Source: Agarivorans sp. TSD2052
GTDB taxonomy: Bacteria; Pseudomonadota; Gammaproteobacteria; Enterobacterales; Celerinatantimonadaceae
Assembly (NCBI RefSeq): GCF_023238625.1
Contig: NZ_CP096670.1
Coordinates: 3,486,001-3,550,000, forward strand
Direction of reading: 5' to 3'
Length of the DNA stretch: 64,000 bases
Part shown: piece after piece, positions 27,390 through 36,188 of the stretch
Position numbering within the stretch: position 1 is the first letter of the stretch
Layout of the letters: every line of letters begins with the position of its first letter
Program-made: the position numbers and the translations under genes
The notes under the pieces: generated by a model
What the model was told of the DNA's origin: nothing
The model's database searches: none
What the model saw: the letters and a program-made list of their open reading frames with translations, nothing else

Positions 27390-27971
27390 ATGCTCAAACC
27401 ACTATTCAACGCCTTCACTATCAGCCTATTAATCAATATCCCCAACCTGTCGGCAAAGGAAATAGACCTTTCCAACAAGTCCGACCCCAGTGGTACCCAC
27501 GAGGTTGCCCTTTGCGCTCGTGCCTCCCCGGATAACAAACTGAACTTACCGGGGCACGCCTTTGTATCGTTCACCCATATTAAGAATAACGGCGATGTAA
27601 CCTTAACCAGTATCGGCCATACTCCGAACGCGGGATCCATCTCAGCATTGATGTCCTACTTTGGCACCCCTGTTAGTGGCTATCTGAATAAGGAGAAATA
27701 CACGAACTCGATGCAACGCTGTTTGCGTATAAAAGTGAATAAGGCTGATTACGAGCGCGCTTTTGAATTGACCGAATCGCCTCTCCAGCAACTCGGGCTG
27801 GCTGACGCCAACGACTTAGTACTGCGTTCCTACGATCTTTCAAAGAATGATTGTATAACCTTTATGATAGAAGTGGCTGATGAGCTCAAGCCTATGGGAC
27901 TCAATGTTCCAAAGCGAGGTGCAACAGATCTGCCTCTAGAATATATGGAACGGGTGATAAGCAGTAACTAA
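27390..27971 (+). CDS. Secreted protein, possible permuted papain-like hydrolase
   Basis: This 193-residue protein has a signal peptide (about 1-22). It carries GHAFVSF with His56, GHTPN with His77, and later KNDCITFMIEVADEL with Cys155. A His motif followed by N-D-C is the order of circularly permuted NlpC/P60-like enzymes (YiiX/LRAT/DUF4105 type), so a periplasmic Cys amidase or peptidase is possible. A weak AGGAAA precedes ATG 27390. It is the only plus-strand gene in the island. The enzyme assignment is an inference from two short motifs. Confidence 0.7.
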   Translation: MLKPLFNAFTISLLINIPNLSAKEIDLSNKSDPSGTHEVALCARASPDNKLNLPGHAFVSFTHIKNNGDVTLTSIGHTPNAGSISALMSYFGTPVSGYLNKEKYTNSMQRCLRIKVNKADYERAFELTESPLQQLGLADANDLVLRSYDLSKNDCITFMIEVADELKPMGLNVPKRGATDLPLEYMERVISSN

Positions 27972-28056
27972 CAGCGTAGACTCTGCCTTTTTAGGTGTTT
28001 TAGGCTGTAAAATTAGCCCAAAAACACTGACTAATCCGCCTGGCACTTTGCTCGCT

Positions 28057-28431
28057 TTAAAACCTCAGCATCGCATCAATGGTACCTGATGTCTTATAAT
28101 TAACTTTAGATTTCTCATTAAGGTCGCCATAGGAGTAGCTTACACGAACTACCATATTCTGGCTGGTGCTCAATAACGAATCCTCTACATGACGGAGCGC
28201 GAACGACTTTAAGGCCTTCAGTCGGTACCAAATAATAACCACCCATACCAATACTATGCCCGGAAGGTTTCAGATACATCAAAGTATCCTGATAATAATT
28301 CAAACGGCAGCTATAGTTTAGAGTTTGATTATTGCGCTGGTGACGCAAATTCTGGGGCGTGTAGACGGTGCTCGGAGCCCAAAGGCTGATCAAGGTGAGG
28401 GCTTTAAGAAACCAATGAGCTAAATGTATTC
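28057..28431 (-). pseudogene. Frameshifted remnant of a small secreted protein
   Basis: Two overlapping minus-strand frames each look protein-like for half their length. One reads HWFLKALTLISLWAPSTVYT (signal-like) then NYYQDTLMYLKPSGHSIGMGGYYLVP. The other continues with QNMVVRVSYSYGDLNEKSKV and ends TIDAMLRF at 28057. Joined by one frameshift near 28170-28230 they would give about 120 residues. The first frame has ATA, not ATG, where a start would follow a GGGGGGAA ribosome site. This is best read as a decayed gene. No homologue is recognised. Confidence 0.4.
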
Positions 28432-28641
28432 CCCCCAGGAACCCAATAAAATTCCACGCGTAGAATAGTTCTTCAAGAAATCGGGCACGACCTGCATGGT
28501 CCGCAACACTTCTAAAAAGACTTCATGTGACTTCACCAACAAGCTCTTGTACACGCCAAAGCCAATAAAAATTGAGACATACCTAACTGTACTTTCAATC
28601 TTTTTTAGATTAGTAAAAAACAGCTTGCTCCTACTAGCAAC
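28420..28641 (-). other. Open frame without a clear start, after the giant gene
   Basis: Directly after the stop of the 2192-residue gene, a frame stays open for about 72 codons and ends with KNYSTRGILLGSWGEYI at 28420. It has no ATG; GTG 28554 would give 44 residues. It may be a fragment of the original gene order or a small translated tail. Evidence is weak. Confidence 0.25.
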
Positions 28642-31600
28642 TTAAGGATTCATCGCTTCGCATATCCATTTGCTCGGAAATTCAAGAAAACCCAAATTGG
28701 GTAAATCCTCTGACGGGTAACTGTCATCGACAAATTCCATAGCTATTTGATGTGCACATGCTGAATAATCGTTGCTACAAAGTTTATTAGTATTCATTTG
28801 AGGGAGAATCTTCATCTTTGCATCAATGAAAGTCTTGAATTTTGTCCCTGTCATTACAACCACACCGATGTGACCATCGCAATTTTTTGGTCCATAGTTA
28901 CGAAACAACATTGTCCCACTGGAGCCGCGCAATACCCACGAAGAATTACCAGTGTAATAATGTACTTGCTCTGGGGTTTTGAATAACCTCAATGCAGGGA
29001 GATGGTAATGTTTTGGAAGATATTTTTTATTATCATTCGGGAATACCATTGTGATATCGAACACTTTCACCTCAGGAAGATACAACGCCTTAGATTGTTG
29101 AACTCCGTCCTGAGAAGTACTAACCAATAATAGTGTCCCCTCTTCAGTAACATCGACAATCGTCGACGATCCACACAAACCTTCCTCTTGTAAAATTGTC
29201 AGAAGCTTGTCGGACAAATCTATATATGACGGTAAATAGGCATAGCAACTCCTGTAAGACTCATCAATTGTAGACAGCGACCAAACAATTAAGCTGCCAC
29301 CAGACTCGAGTTTTTGAACTAGGCTTGTCTCACTAAGTTCCTCAGGCGCTCCCTTTAGCTCACAGTATTTATAAATATCGACCGGAAGTGGCATTTTGGC
29401 TGAATAAAATAGAGTCCTGTCCATGCATGAAGCGAAGTACTTTAATACTCCTTGGAATTGAGCATCGCGGTGCGCTTGAGCGTCAAATAACAGATTTTCG
29501 TCAAGGTCATGCTGATCTATAGACCAATCAGGCAGGGAGATGATACTAGGAGGAATGTGGTCGATTGACTCAGGTATAGTGGGCAAAGTTTCTTCTCTAA
29601 AAAGTACGCTCCAATCACCCAATGTGACTTTGGGCAAAGCCTTTTCCGAGATCGGCTGATGTAGCACCACTATCCTTAGTGTCCCATCCTTTTCGAGAAT
29701 CACCGGTAGTCCTTTTGAGAGGTCATCAATAATAGCGACACCGAGCAAGGGGTTAGATTCATTCGACAGATCAAGCAAGGGTTGTCCATCTGGAAGTTCT
29801 GTTGGCGCCCACCATGAGTTATTTCCAAAGTGTAAAATAGCACCTTCTGTACCTACTTTTTTGACTTTCAGAGTAAATGGCGTAGGGCCTGACTCCCTGG
29901 TCATAATGTGTATGCCTGAAGAAGATTTTTTGACCAACTTTTGATAGGCAGGTGTATCCGGATCATCTCTTTCCCGCAGGTCCTGCTTCAGACTTCTTGG
30001 TATTAGTCTTTCGATGGTACCTTCAGATAGCTCTTTAATTGGACCAAGGCTAAGGTGGGTATTATGCTGAATTTTTCGCCATTGGTGCTTTGGCACAATT
30101 GGCCGATCATCTCTACAAGGAAGTTCGGTACAGACCTCAGGGCCATCACAAGGTTTAACTGAACAGGCGATCGGGCCATCACAGTTTCCATCTATATCAC
30201 ATTGAAAAGCCCCCTTGATTGCATTGCTGCCTTCATCCGAAGTTTGAGCAGTTCTAGAACCACTATTTTCACCGGCAGCATTAACATCCCCCCCAGAGCC
30301 GTTTGCTGCGTTACCAATATTTCCTTCACCGTCATTACCATCAGCGTTCATCTCACCACCGCCATTGCCAAACGCAGCAAAAGGATTCATCGTTATGTCC
30401 CCAGAGAGTAGAGCTTCGAGTAATTTTTCCAGATCTATGTCCGGGAAAAGCAAACGAAGGATCATTTCTTCTATGTGCTCTTTCTTCATCCTGTGAAGGT
30501 CTTTAATCAAGAAAGTAATACGCTGACCGAAAAAGTTGAACGAGAACCTCGCTCCAGTAGTTCCAACTTCAACTTCAACAGAACTAATGTCGATATTAGC
30601 GATTTCAATACCGTGTTCTCCTGAAAGAGCTGGATTACTGAAATTGTCCTTGGTCGAAAATTTACCATCAACATCAAAAAGAATAAAATTAACTTTAGTG
30701 GAGGCGTTTACTCTTCCTTTGTCGGTCACCTCCAATCCATAATCACCGTGCATCAACTGGAACAGATGGCCCTTACCGCAAGCGGCGATACCGTTTTGTT
30801 CTGGAATAAAGTCGCCAGGGCATAGCTGTTCCATTTTGTAGCCAAGCTCGTCACAAAAATCATCCTCCTTTTCGCCAACATAAAGACATCCATTAACTCG
30901 TATTATCTTGCGTAATGAGCCCCCAATATCCATCCCTGAAGACAGCGTCTGACCTATAAAGCGAGAATCCGTTCTACCAGCGGGTATAAAATCCACGAGC
31001 TTAATAGGCCCGCCAAGTTCCAGTCCTTCGCGGCCATCCTCCTCCAATAGCTTAAGCTGCGCGTTTATTGCTACAATTTTTGACTCTGACAACCAGGAAA
31101 CCGTAGAGCTCAGTGCTGGCTCGTCACTCACTGTAAGTTTCGGCGACATTAGGCTTACTGGCCCCATCGCAATGGACGGTCCCAATGGAATCGTCACAGC
31201 ACCATTAAAGTGAATGGTCGGGCCTTTTTCACTAATAGTAATAATACCTATCGGTTGGCGGGAATAGCTCAGTACCTTGGCATAGAGGTCGATTTCAACT
31301 TTCAGGGAATCTTCATTGCAATTGCTTAATCGGGGCTCACCTGTTTCTATGAAAGACCCTAGATTTATCCCTTTTGCGAACGTAGTTAATCTCTCACTGA
31401 TTTGGAGGCAGAGTTGGCTATATCCCAAGGCGCCTATATCAATTGCTCCACTGCCTTTTAGGAGGTCGATTTCTACAGGAACACCGTCGACGGAATACAC
31501 TTCATCAAACTCTATTTCCATGTTAGTAGTCAGTGTTAATCTGTTTGGGGTAATTTGAGTTGCATCCTTGATGGTGAATTGGGCATTGTTAAAACTGAAG

Positions 31601-34600
31601 CTTATGGGCGCGGTTGCTTTGATTGCTTCAATGTATGCGTCCACTAATGTCTGCTCCAGATTTTGATCAAGTTGAATCCCATCTGCATTTACTCGAAGCT
31701 CGACTGGAACATTTAAAAATTTCAAGCCAAGCTCTGTTAGCTGCAGTGGTATCTCAGTTCTTAGAACCAGTGTCTCATTGAGTATTTGCGTGTAAATTGG
31801 TAAAGAACTAGTCTTAAATGCTGCAGGAACAAGTGATGAAATCCATGACTGAATCGCAGCTTCTGGCGTAAGACGGGCTTGCTCTAAATGAACCCCATCA
31901 GCAAGGGAAAAAGTCGCACCCTCAAGCTTAAACGGGGAAAGGATTCCTGATTGTGGAGTAAAGATGATAGTCAGGTCATGTGAACGTCGCAGGTTATCTC
32001 CTGTCCAGACTGCTCGACCACAGCCACTTTTACCGTTAATTTGCACTTCGGCGCTAAGCTCTGGTGCTGCAGAAAAAGACTGTTTCGTCTTTTCACAAAG
32101 TTGACTCAACTGGTCAACATAGTCATCAATACTATCCTTAAGATCATTAGGCAACAAATGATCTGCTCCCAGTCGCACCGCCTCATTGATACGTAATTCA
32201 AGGTTACTCTCCGGACGGATTATGCCACTGGTAAGGTCGACCTCCACCGCAGCATCGAACTTAGAAGGGAGTTCATTAACAGTGAAGGTGGCACTGCCTT
32301 GGAGGGAAAGGCTGTCTCTATAAAAACAGAGCTGGCTAGGCTCTACAGAGTTAGCGAACGCACTCACTCGCTCAAGCGATTGCTTCAGACAGTCAAGTTC
32401 TTTGTTGTTAGCACATGCTGTATTGGAATCCATCTTCCAGGACAATAATTGACAGGTATTGGCACCAACATGGTTTTTTATCGTGACCTTGCAGGAACTG
32501 ATGGTACCATCAGTGCAGAACTGCTGAAAAGATAAAGGGCCAACGGGAAGAGGATCTTTGTCAACCACCTGGGACAGCATTTGGGTCACATCCCGCTTCA
32601 TAGTACCAGCCAGTTCCTCTTCAAATACTCTACGCAGATTGGGTTCGAACTGTCCATCAAGCACAATTTGGTGATCTGTCGAGGATATGGGACCTGTGAA
32701 ACTCACAACATATGACTGCCGTGACGTCACCCACTGTATACCTAAGGCGTTACGGTCCAGAGAATTGAACCCCATATCCACCACTTTGTCGTAATACAGC
32801 GAAGCGATACGGTCGGGATCTGCTGTAATTGTAATCTGTCCTTGTTTATCAATCACCACCTGAAAATCGTAAATAGCGGTACCTAAAGGCAACATCGCCT
32901 TTTCTATTTCAAGGCTTAGTTCGCCCTTTGCTGTGTCTATTTTAGCATCGCGAATACGTATTACGTCCATTCCTGGGAGCGAAATTGAACTGGCCTTGGG
33001 TGACCACTGCCAAACTGAACCCATTCGCTTGGCCGTCCCCATTAACTGTCGCCCTAGCGGGTGTGACGTCCAGTACACTTCAGCTTGGTCTGTACTATCG
33101 TGCGGAGTGAATTTGAAATGAATAAATGGCATGGACTGAATCCCTGCCTGTACGTATCGCTTGGCCACAGCTGACAAGACAACATTCATATTTTCTAAAG
33201 CTACCGAACCATCCCTCCCTACAAACGCCGTGATCAATGGATCCTCGGCCAAACGTACCACCATACCATTAGTATTAAAGGATATTTCGCTTGCCTCTAA
33301 GCTATCAAGGAACTTACGCAATGAGGCATGGACTGGATCCTTGAATTCAGCTGCCACCCTCTTCGACCAATTATCAATCTGCGGATCTATGGCAGACACG
33401 GCAGTAGCCGTTGTCGCCTCTTCAAGGCAGCCCTTAATCGCAACCAAGTCCTGATTGATTTGCCAACTAATGTTACAGAACGTGCCGTTTTTGGGCTCCG
33501 ATTGCGCCCAAGGCAAGCGCAGATAAACCGATTGAGGCCAGAGTTCAATTACTCCTTGTGACCAATCTTCATCACCCGCCTGCTTGAGCAGTCCGATAAG
33601 GTTTCTTGGGGAGTCTAACTGGCTTAACCATGAGCGCAGTTGGACTTTATCGATATGTATGTCGGCCGAAGCCCATGGCGAGGAGAGCTGATTAACTAAC
33701 TCTTCAATATCACCGACAGTGGAAGCCAGTGTTGCAGATACCCCTACTGGTAGCGCCTGTTTATTGAGGGTACTTTTTTCAAACCCTGAGTTTTCCTGCA
33801 ACAATTGCACTGTCCAATGCAGCAACTCGCTATCTTTTTCAGATTCCAACGAGGAAAAAACCAACAATAAATCACCTAGAGACGATGTGCCGATAACGTG
33901 GCGACTGTTTATCCAGTCCAGCAGTGGTTGAATGGATTGAACGAGCAGCTCAAGGCGTGTGTGCTTGGCCAAGTCCAGCGGGTAATTTTTGAGGGCCCAA
34001 CTCTCTACATTATCTATATCAAAGTATTTGGCTAAATTGCGGATAGTTGGATGGCTAGAGCAGAAATATTGACCTTCTGCGAGATTCTCCAGGGTTTCTT
34101 CTGTACTTCTTGAAGCATCTCTATAAATGGGCTCGATACATCCCGTAATCTGGGAAACCAATAAGGATTCTACGCCACGGCCAACCCAGTGACGAATCAG
34201 TTGGTCAAGCATTACATCATACTCTGCTGAATGCACCTTCCAATGTTGCGTCACCTCACTCCAGCAACTCTCAGTTAAAGGAAATTCCATCCAGTCTACA
34301 TCGAGCTTGCAGTGTTCCAATGTTACATCTAGGCGCAAAAGAGATTGCGCGGAAATAAATAGTGAGCGTCGAATCTCAGAGTAGTCCTGACGTAGCTTTG
34401 CTTCCAGTTCCATTTGGACGTCGAAACTACTTGGGGTATTCTCGATTACTTCTTTATTTTGAGATCGATTTAGCAGATTGCGTAGTGCCTCGTCTTGATA
34501 TAGCTGCATGTCGACAACTTTATTCATCTCGTCAAGAATCGGCCGAATATCAGTAATCAGAGCCTCAAAATCTTCTATTACGTCAAGTTCAATAAGCTTG

Positions 34601-35220
34601 GGGCAAGCTTTAATAATTGCCGTCGTTAAAGCATCCGTTTTATCAACCGTAGCCGGCGAGCAAATATTCTCTTTTTCTATATAAGAACGAAGCGGTTGCC
34701 AGCCCTTGTTCAATTCCGCAGGCTCTTTGGTCGCATACGCACGTGCCAATGCGTAAAGCGAGTTGATAAAGCCTGAATAAGCATGACTCCTTAGAGTATT
34801 TTCGGTTATATTTTCTGCTTTTTTTCTTAACGACTCGGTTTGATCTAGCTGGATTTTGAGCGTTGCTAACAAATCGCTTGGGGACTCGGGCCATACTACA
34901 GTTTCCCCATCTTTTTTTTCAGGAAGTATTGGCAGTGAAAGAACTAACAACTCATGAGCGGCGTGCGTATTCCACGGTTCTTTAAGCACCGACAATAACT
35001 CTATATATTCGGTGAGTCCATTATCACTAGTATCTTGTTGTATAAGCTCAAGTAACCCATAGGAGATCTCCGACTTTTGACTATCCTGGGCACAAACCTG
35101 TTCTATCGACAAGATGAATAGTGCCATCAACCAGACAAATCGAATTATTGGATTACTACCAACCCACCTTAGGGTTGAATGTAAAATCAATAGGGGCAGC
35201 CTCCCAATTACCGCTGACAT
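28642..35220 (-). CDS. Giant secreted beta-rich protein (2192 residues)
   Basis: ATG 35220 has AGGAG eight bases upstream and overlaps the preceding gene by 65 bases. A hydrophobic export signal lies at about 28-47 (IIRFVWLMALFILSIEQVCA). The N-terminal quarter is mostly helical. From about 660 to 1600 long beta-rich units recur, each with alternating strands and a stretch like VDxxGxIxxxxD followed by a helix and PISFSFNNAQF-type strands, resembling the groove-forming repeats of AsmA/YdbH-like proteins. A Gly/Asn/Ser-rich linker (about 1610-1680), a Cys-rich knot (about 1680-1708, with CTELPC) and a separate C-terminal region follow. It is last in an operon with a MotA-like channel. No family is recognised. 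Confidence 0.85.
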   Translation of the reverse strand: MSAVIGRLPLLILHSTLRWVGSNPIIRFVWLMALFILSIEQVCAQDSQKSEISYGLLELIQQDTSDNGLTEYIELLSVLKEPWNTHAAHELLVLSLPILPEKKDGETVVWPESPSDLLATLKIQLDQTESLRKKAENITENTLRSHAYSGFINSLYALARAYATKEPAELNKGWQPLRSYIEKENICSPATVDKTDALTTAIIKACPKLIELDVIEDFEALITDIRPILDEMNKVVDMQLYQDEALRNLLNRSQNKEVIENTPSSFDVQMELEAKLRQDYSEIRRSLFISAQSLLRLDVTLEHCKLDVDWMEFPLTESCWSEVTQHWKVHSAEYDVMLDQLIRHWVGRGVESLLVSQITGCIEPIYRDASRSTEETLENLAEGQYFCSSHPTIRNLAKYFDIDNVESWALKNYPLDLAKHTRLELLVQSIQPLLDWINSRHVIGTSSLGDLLLVFSSLESEKDSELLHWTVQLLQENSGFEKSTLNKQALPVGVSATLASTVGDIEELVNQLSSPWASADIHIDKVQLRSWLSQLDSPRNLIGLLKQAGDEDWSQGVIELWPQSVYLRLPWAQSEPKNGTFCNISWQINQDLVAIKGCLEEATTATAVSAIDPQIDNWSKRVAAEFKDPVHASLRKFLDSLEASEISFNTNGMVVRLAEDPLITAFVGRDGSVALENMNVVLSAVAKRYVQAGIQSMPFIHFKFTPHDSTDQAEVYWTSHPLGRQLMGTAKRMGSVWQWSPKASSISLPGMDVIRIRDAKIDTAKGELSLEIEKAMLPLGTAIYDFQVVIDKQGQITITADPDRIASLYYDKVVDMGFNSLDRNALGIQWVTSRQSYVVSFTGPISSTDHQIVLDGQFEPNLRRVFEEELAGTMKRDVTQMLSQVVDKDPLPVGPLSFQQFCTDGTISSCKVTIKNHVGANTCQLLSWKMDSNTACANNKELDCLKQSLERVSAFANSVEPSQLCFYRDSLSLQGSATFTVNELPSKFDAAVEVDLTSGIIRPESNLELRINEAVRLGADHLLPNDLKDSIDDYVDQLSQLCEKTKQSFSAAPELSAEVQINGKSGCGRAVWTGDNLRRSHDLTIIFTPQSGILSPFKLEGATFSLADGVHLEQARLTPEAAIQSWISSLVPAAFKTSSLPIYTQILNETLVLRTEIPLQLTELGLKFLNVPVELRVNADGIQLDQNLEQTLVDAYIEAIKATAPISFSFNNAQFTIKDATQITPNRLTLTTNMEIEFDEVYSVDGVPVEIDLLKGSGAIDIGALGYSQLCLQISERLTTFAKGINLGSFIETGEPRLSNCNEDSLKVEIDLYAKVLSYSRQPIGIITISEKGPTIHFNGAVTIPLGPSIAMGPVSLMSPKLTVSDEPALSSTVSWLSESKIVAINAQLKLLEEDGREGLELGGPIKLVDFIPAGRTDSRFIGQTLSSGMDIGGSLRKIIRVNGCLYVGEKEDDFCDELGYKMEQLCPGDFIPEQNGIAACGKGHLFQLMHGDYGLEVTDKGRVNASTKVNFILFDVDGKFSTKDNFSNPALSGEHGIEIANIDISSVEVEVGTTGARFSFNFFGQRITFLIKDLHRMKKEHIEEMILRLLFPDIDLEKLLEALLSGDITMNPFAAFGNGGGEMNADGNDGEGNIGNAANGSGGDVNAAGENSGSRTAQTSDEGSNAIKGAFQCDIDGNCDGPIACSVKPCDGPEVCTELPCRDDRPIVPKHQWRKIQHNTHLSLGPIKELSEGTIERLIPRSLKQDLRERDDPDTPAYQKLVKKSSSGIHIMTRESGPTPFTLKVKKVGTEGAILHFGNNSWWAPTELPDGQPLLDLSNESNPLLGVAIIDDLSKGLPVILEKDGTLRIVVLHQPISEKALPKVTLGDWSVLFREETLPTIPESIDHIPPSIISLPDWSIDQHDLDENLLFDAQAHRDAQFQGVLKYFASCMDRTLFYSAKMPLPVDIYKYCELKGAPEELSETSLVQKLESGGSLIVWSLSTIDESYRSCYAYLPSYIDLSDKLLTILQEEGLCGSSTIVDVTEEGTLLLVSTSQDGVQQSKALYLPEVKVFDITMVFPNDNKKYLPKHYHLPALRLFKTPEQVHYYTGNSSWVLRGSSGTMLFRNYGPKNCDGHIGVVVMTGTKFKTFIDAKMKILPQMNTNKLCSNDYSACAHQIAMEFVDDSYPSEDLPNLGFLEFPSKWICEAMNP

Positions 35221-35821
35221 TATTAAGCTCCTGTCTTATCGTTTCTGTTTGATAAGGGTGGATGACATCAATTGTGACGGAGTATTTATCAAAGTATTTA
35301 AAAAGACCCCTTGAAACTTCCAGCCGATACGTGCCGCGAGCTAACTGCGAGATTATCACTACATATTTTCGACAGTCATCCTGTCTGCCGCCACAATTAA
35401 ACTCGATCTCGTGCGCGGTGGCCGTCGCATTCAGATATCGGTTTTTCTGCTTTGAATAGGCTCGAAATTGGTTTTCTAGCGACACTTTCTGAGGCATCGC
35501 CACAGTCCGACCCTTCATAAACGTACCGTTTTCTTGCCATGCGAGCTCTACTAAGGGTGCTCTGCGCATGGGATAGGGCTTCATATCCTCTGCCGGAAAC
35601 TCTCCACTAGGTGGCGACGAGTTTGTGTGGTCATTTTTTCTAAGCAGTATTTCAACCATCACATACTGCTCTTTGGCGAGCAGCTTATTACCACCACTAA
35701 GTAGGACCGCAAGCGCAAACAACAGCACAAAACTAACAAACAGAGTAGCGAGTACATCCATACTCGCATCAGCACCCGCTGCTGTGTTTACCAGCCCCGC
35801 TCGCTTCCTATATTTATTCAC
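35156..35821 (-). CDS. MotB/ExbD-like single-TM protein, larger partner
   Basis: GTG 35821 overlaps the stop of the upstream gene and has GAGAG before it, giving 221 residues; a longer frame would overlap that gene by 95 bases. A basic cytoplasmic N-terminus (VNKYRKRAG) leads to one TM (about 21-42, SMDVLATLFVSFVLLFALAVLL) that starts with Asp22, the place of the proton-carrying Asp in ExbD/TolR/MotB. A periplasmic domain of about 175 residues with two Cys (CGGRQDDC) follows. It is probably one of two plug/stator subunits for the channel at 36185. Confidence 0.78.
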   Translation of the reverse strand: MNKYRKRAGLVNTAAGADASMDVLATLFVSFVLLFALAVLLSGGNKLLAKEQYVMVEILLRKNDHTNSSPPSGEFPAEDMKPYPMRRAPLVELAWQENGTFMKGRTVAMPQKVSLENQFRAYSKQKNRYLNATATAHEIEFNCGGRQDDCRKYVVIISQLARGTYRLEVSRGLFKYFDKYSVTIDVIHPYQTETIRQELNNVSGNWEAAPIDFTFNPKVGW

Positions 35822-36188
35822 AACTCTCAACCCAAGTAGGCTTGGAAGATAGCTGTAAAGCAGTCTTTTCAGGATTGCCTTGAGGCGGCTCAAGTCGCAT
35901 GTAACCAAATGGCGTGTAAGCGTCTATAGGATATTCCCACTCAAAGTTATTCGATGTTATACAAAGCTCTGTTGCAAATTTCATCGTAAAGATTTGCGAA
36001 TTATGTATAAGGCGCCACTCTTGCAGCACACTTTCTGGTAACTGTTCAGGGGCTTTAACCTTGCGCTGGCCAACTTCCATCAGAAAGGCTGCAGTGATAA
36101 GGATCATCGCAATTAGCGCAGTGGCAAACAGATCTTGTCCTGCTCCCGCGTCATCGTCATCTTCCCAGTCAGGACGATTTATCATCAT
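35814..36188 (-). CDS. MotB/ExbD-like single-TM protein, short partner
   Basis: This 124-residue protein begins with an acidic tail (DWEDDDDAGAG) and then one TM with Asp19 at its start (QDLFATALIAMILITAAFLM). A short periplasmic part with two Cys follows. The layout matches ExbD/TolR/MotB N-termini. It overlaps the MotA-like gene by four bases (ATGA) and the next gene by eight, which suggests fixed-ratio synthesis. It lacks a peptidoglycan-binding domain. Assignment rests on topology and context, not on a family signature. Confidence 0.78.
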   Translation of the reverse strand: MMINRPDWEDDDDAGAGQDLFATALIAMILITAAFLMEVGQRKVKAPEQLPESVLQEWRLIHNSQIFTMKFATELCITSNNFEWEYPIDAYTPFGYMRLEPPQGNPEKTALQLSSKPTWVESCE

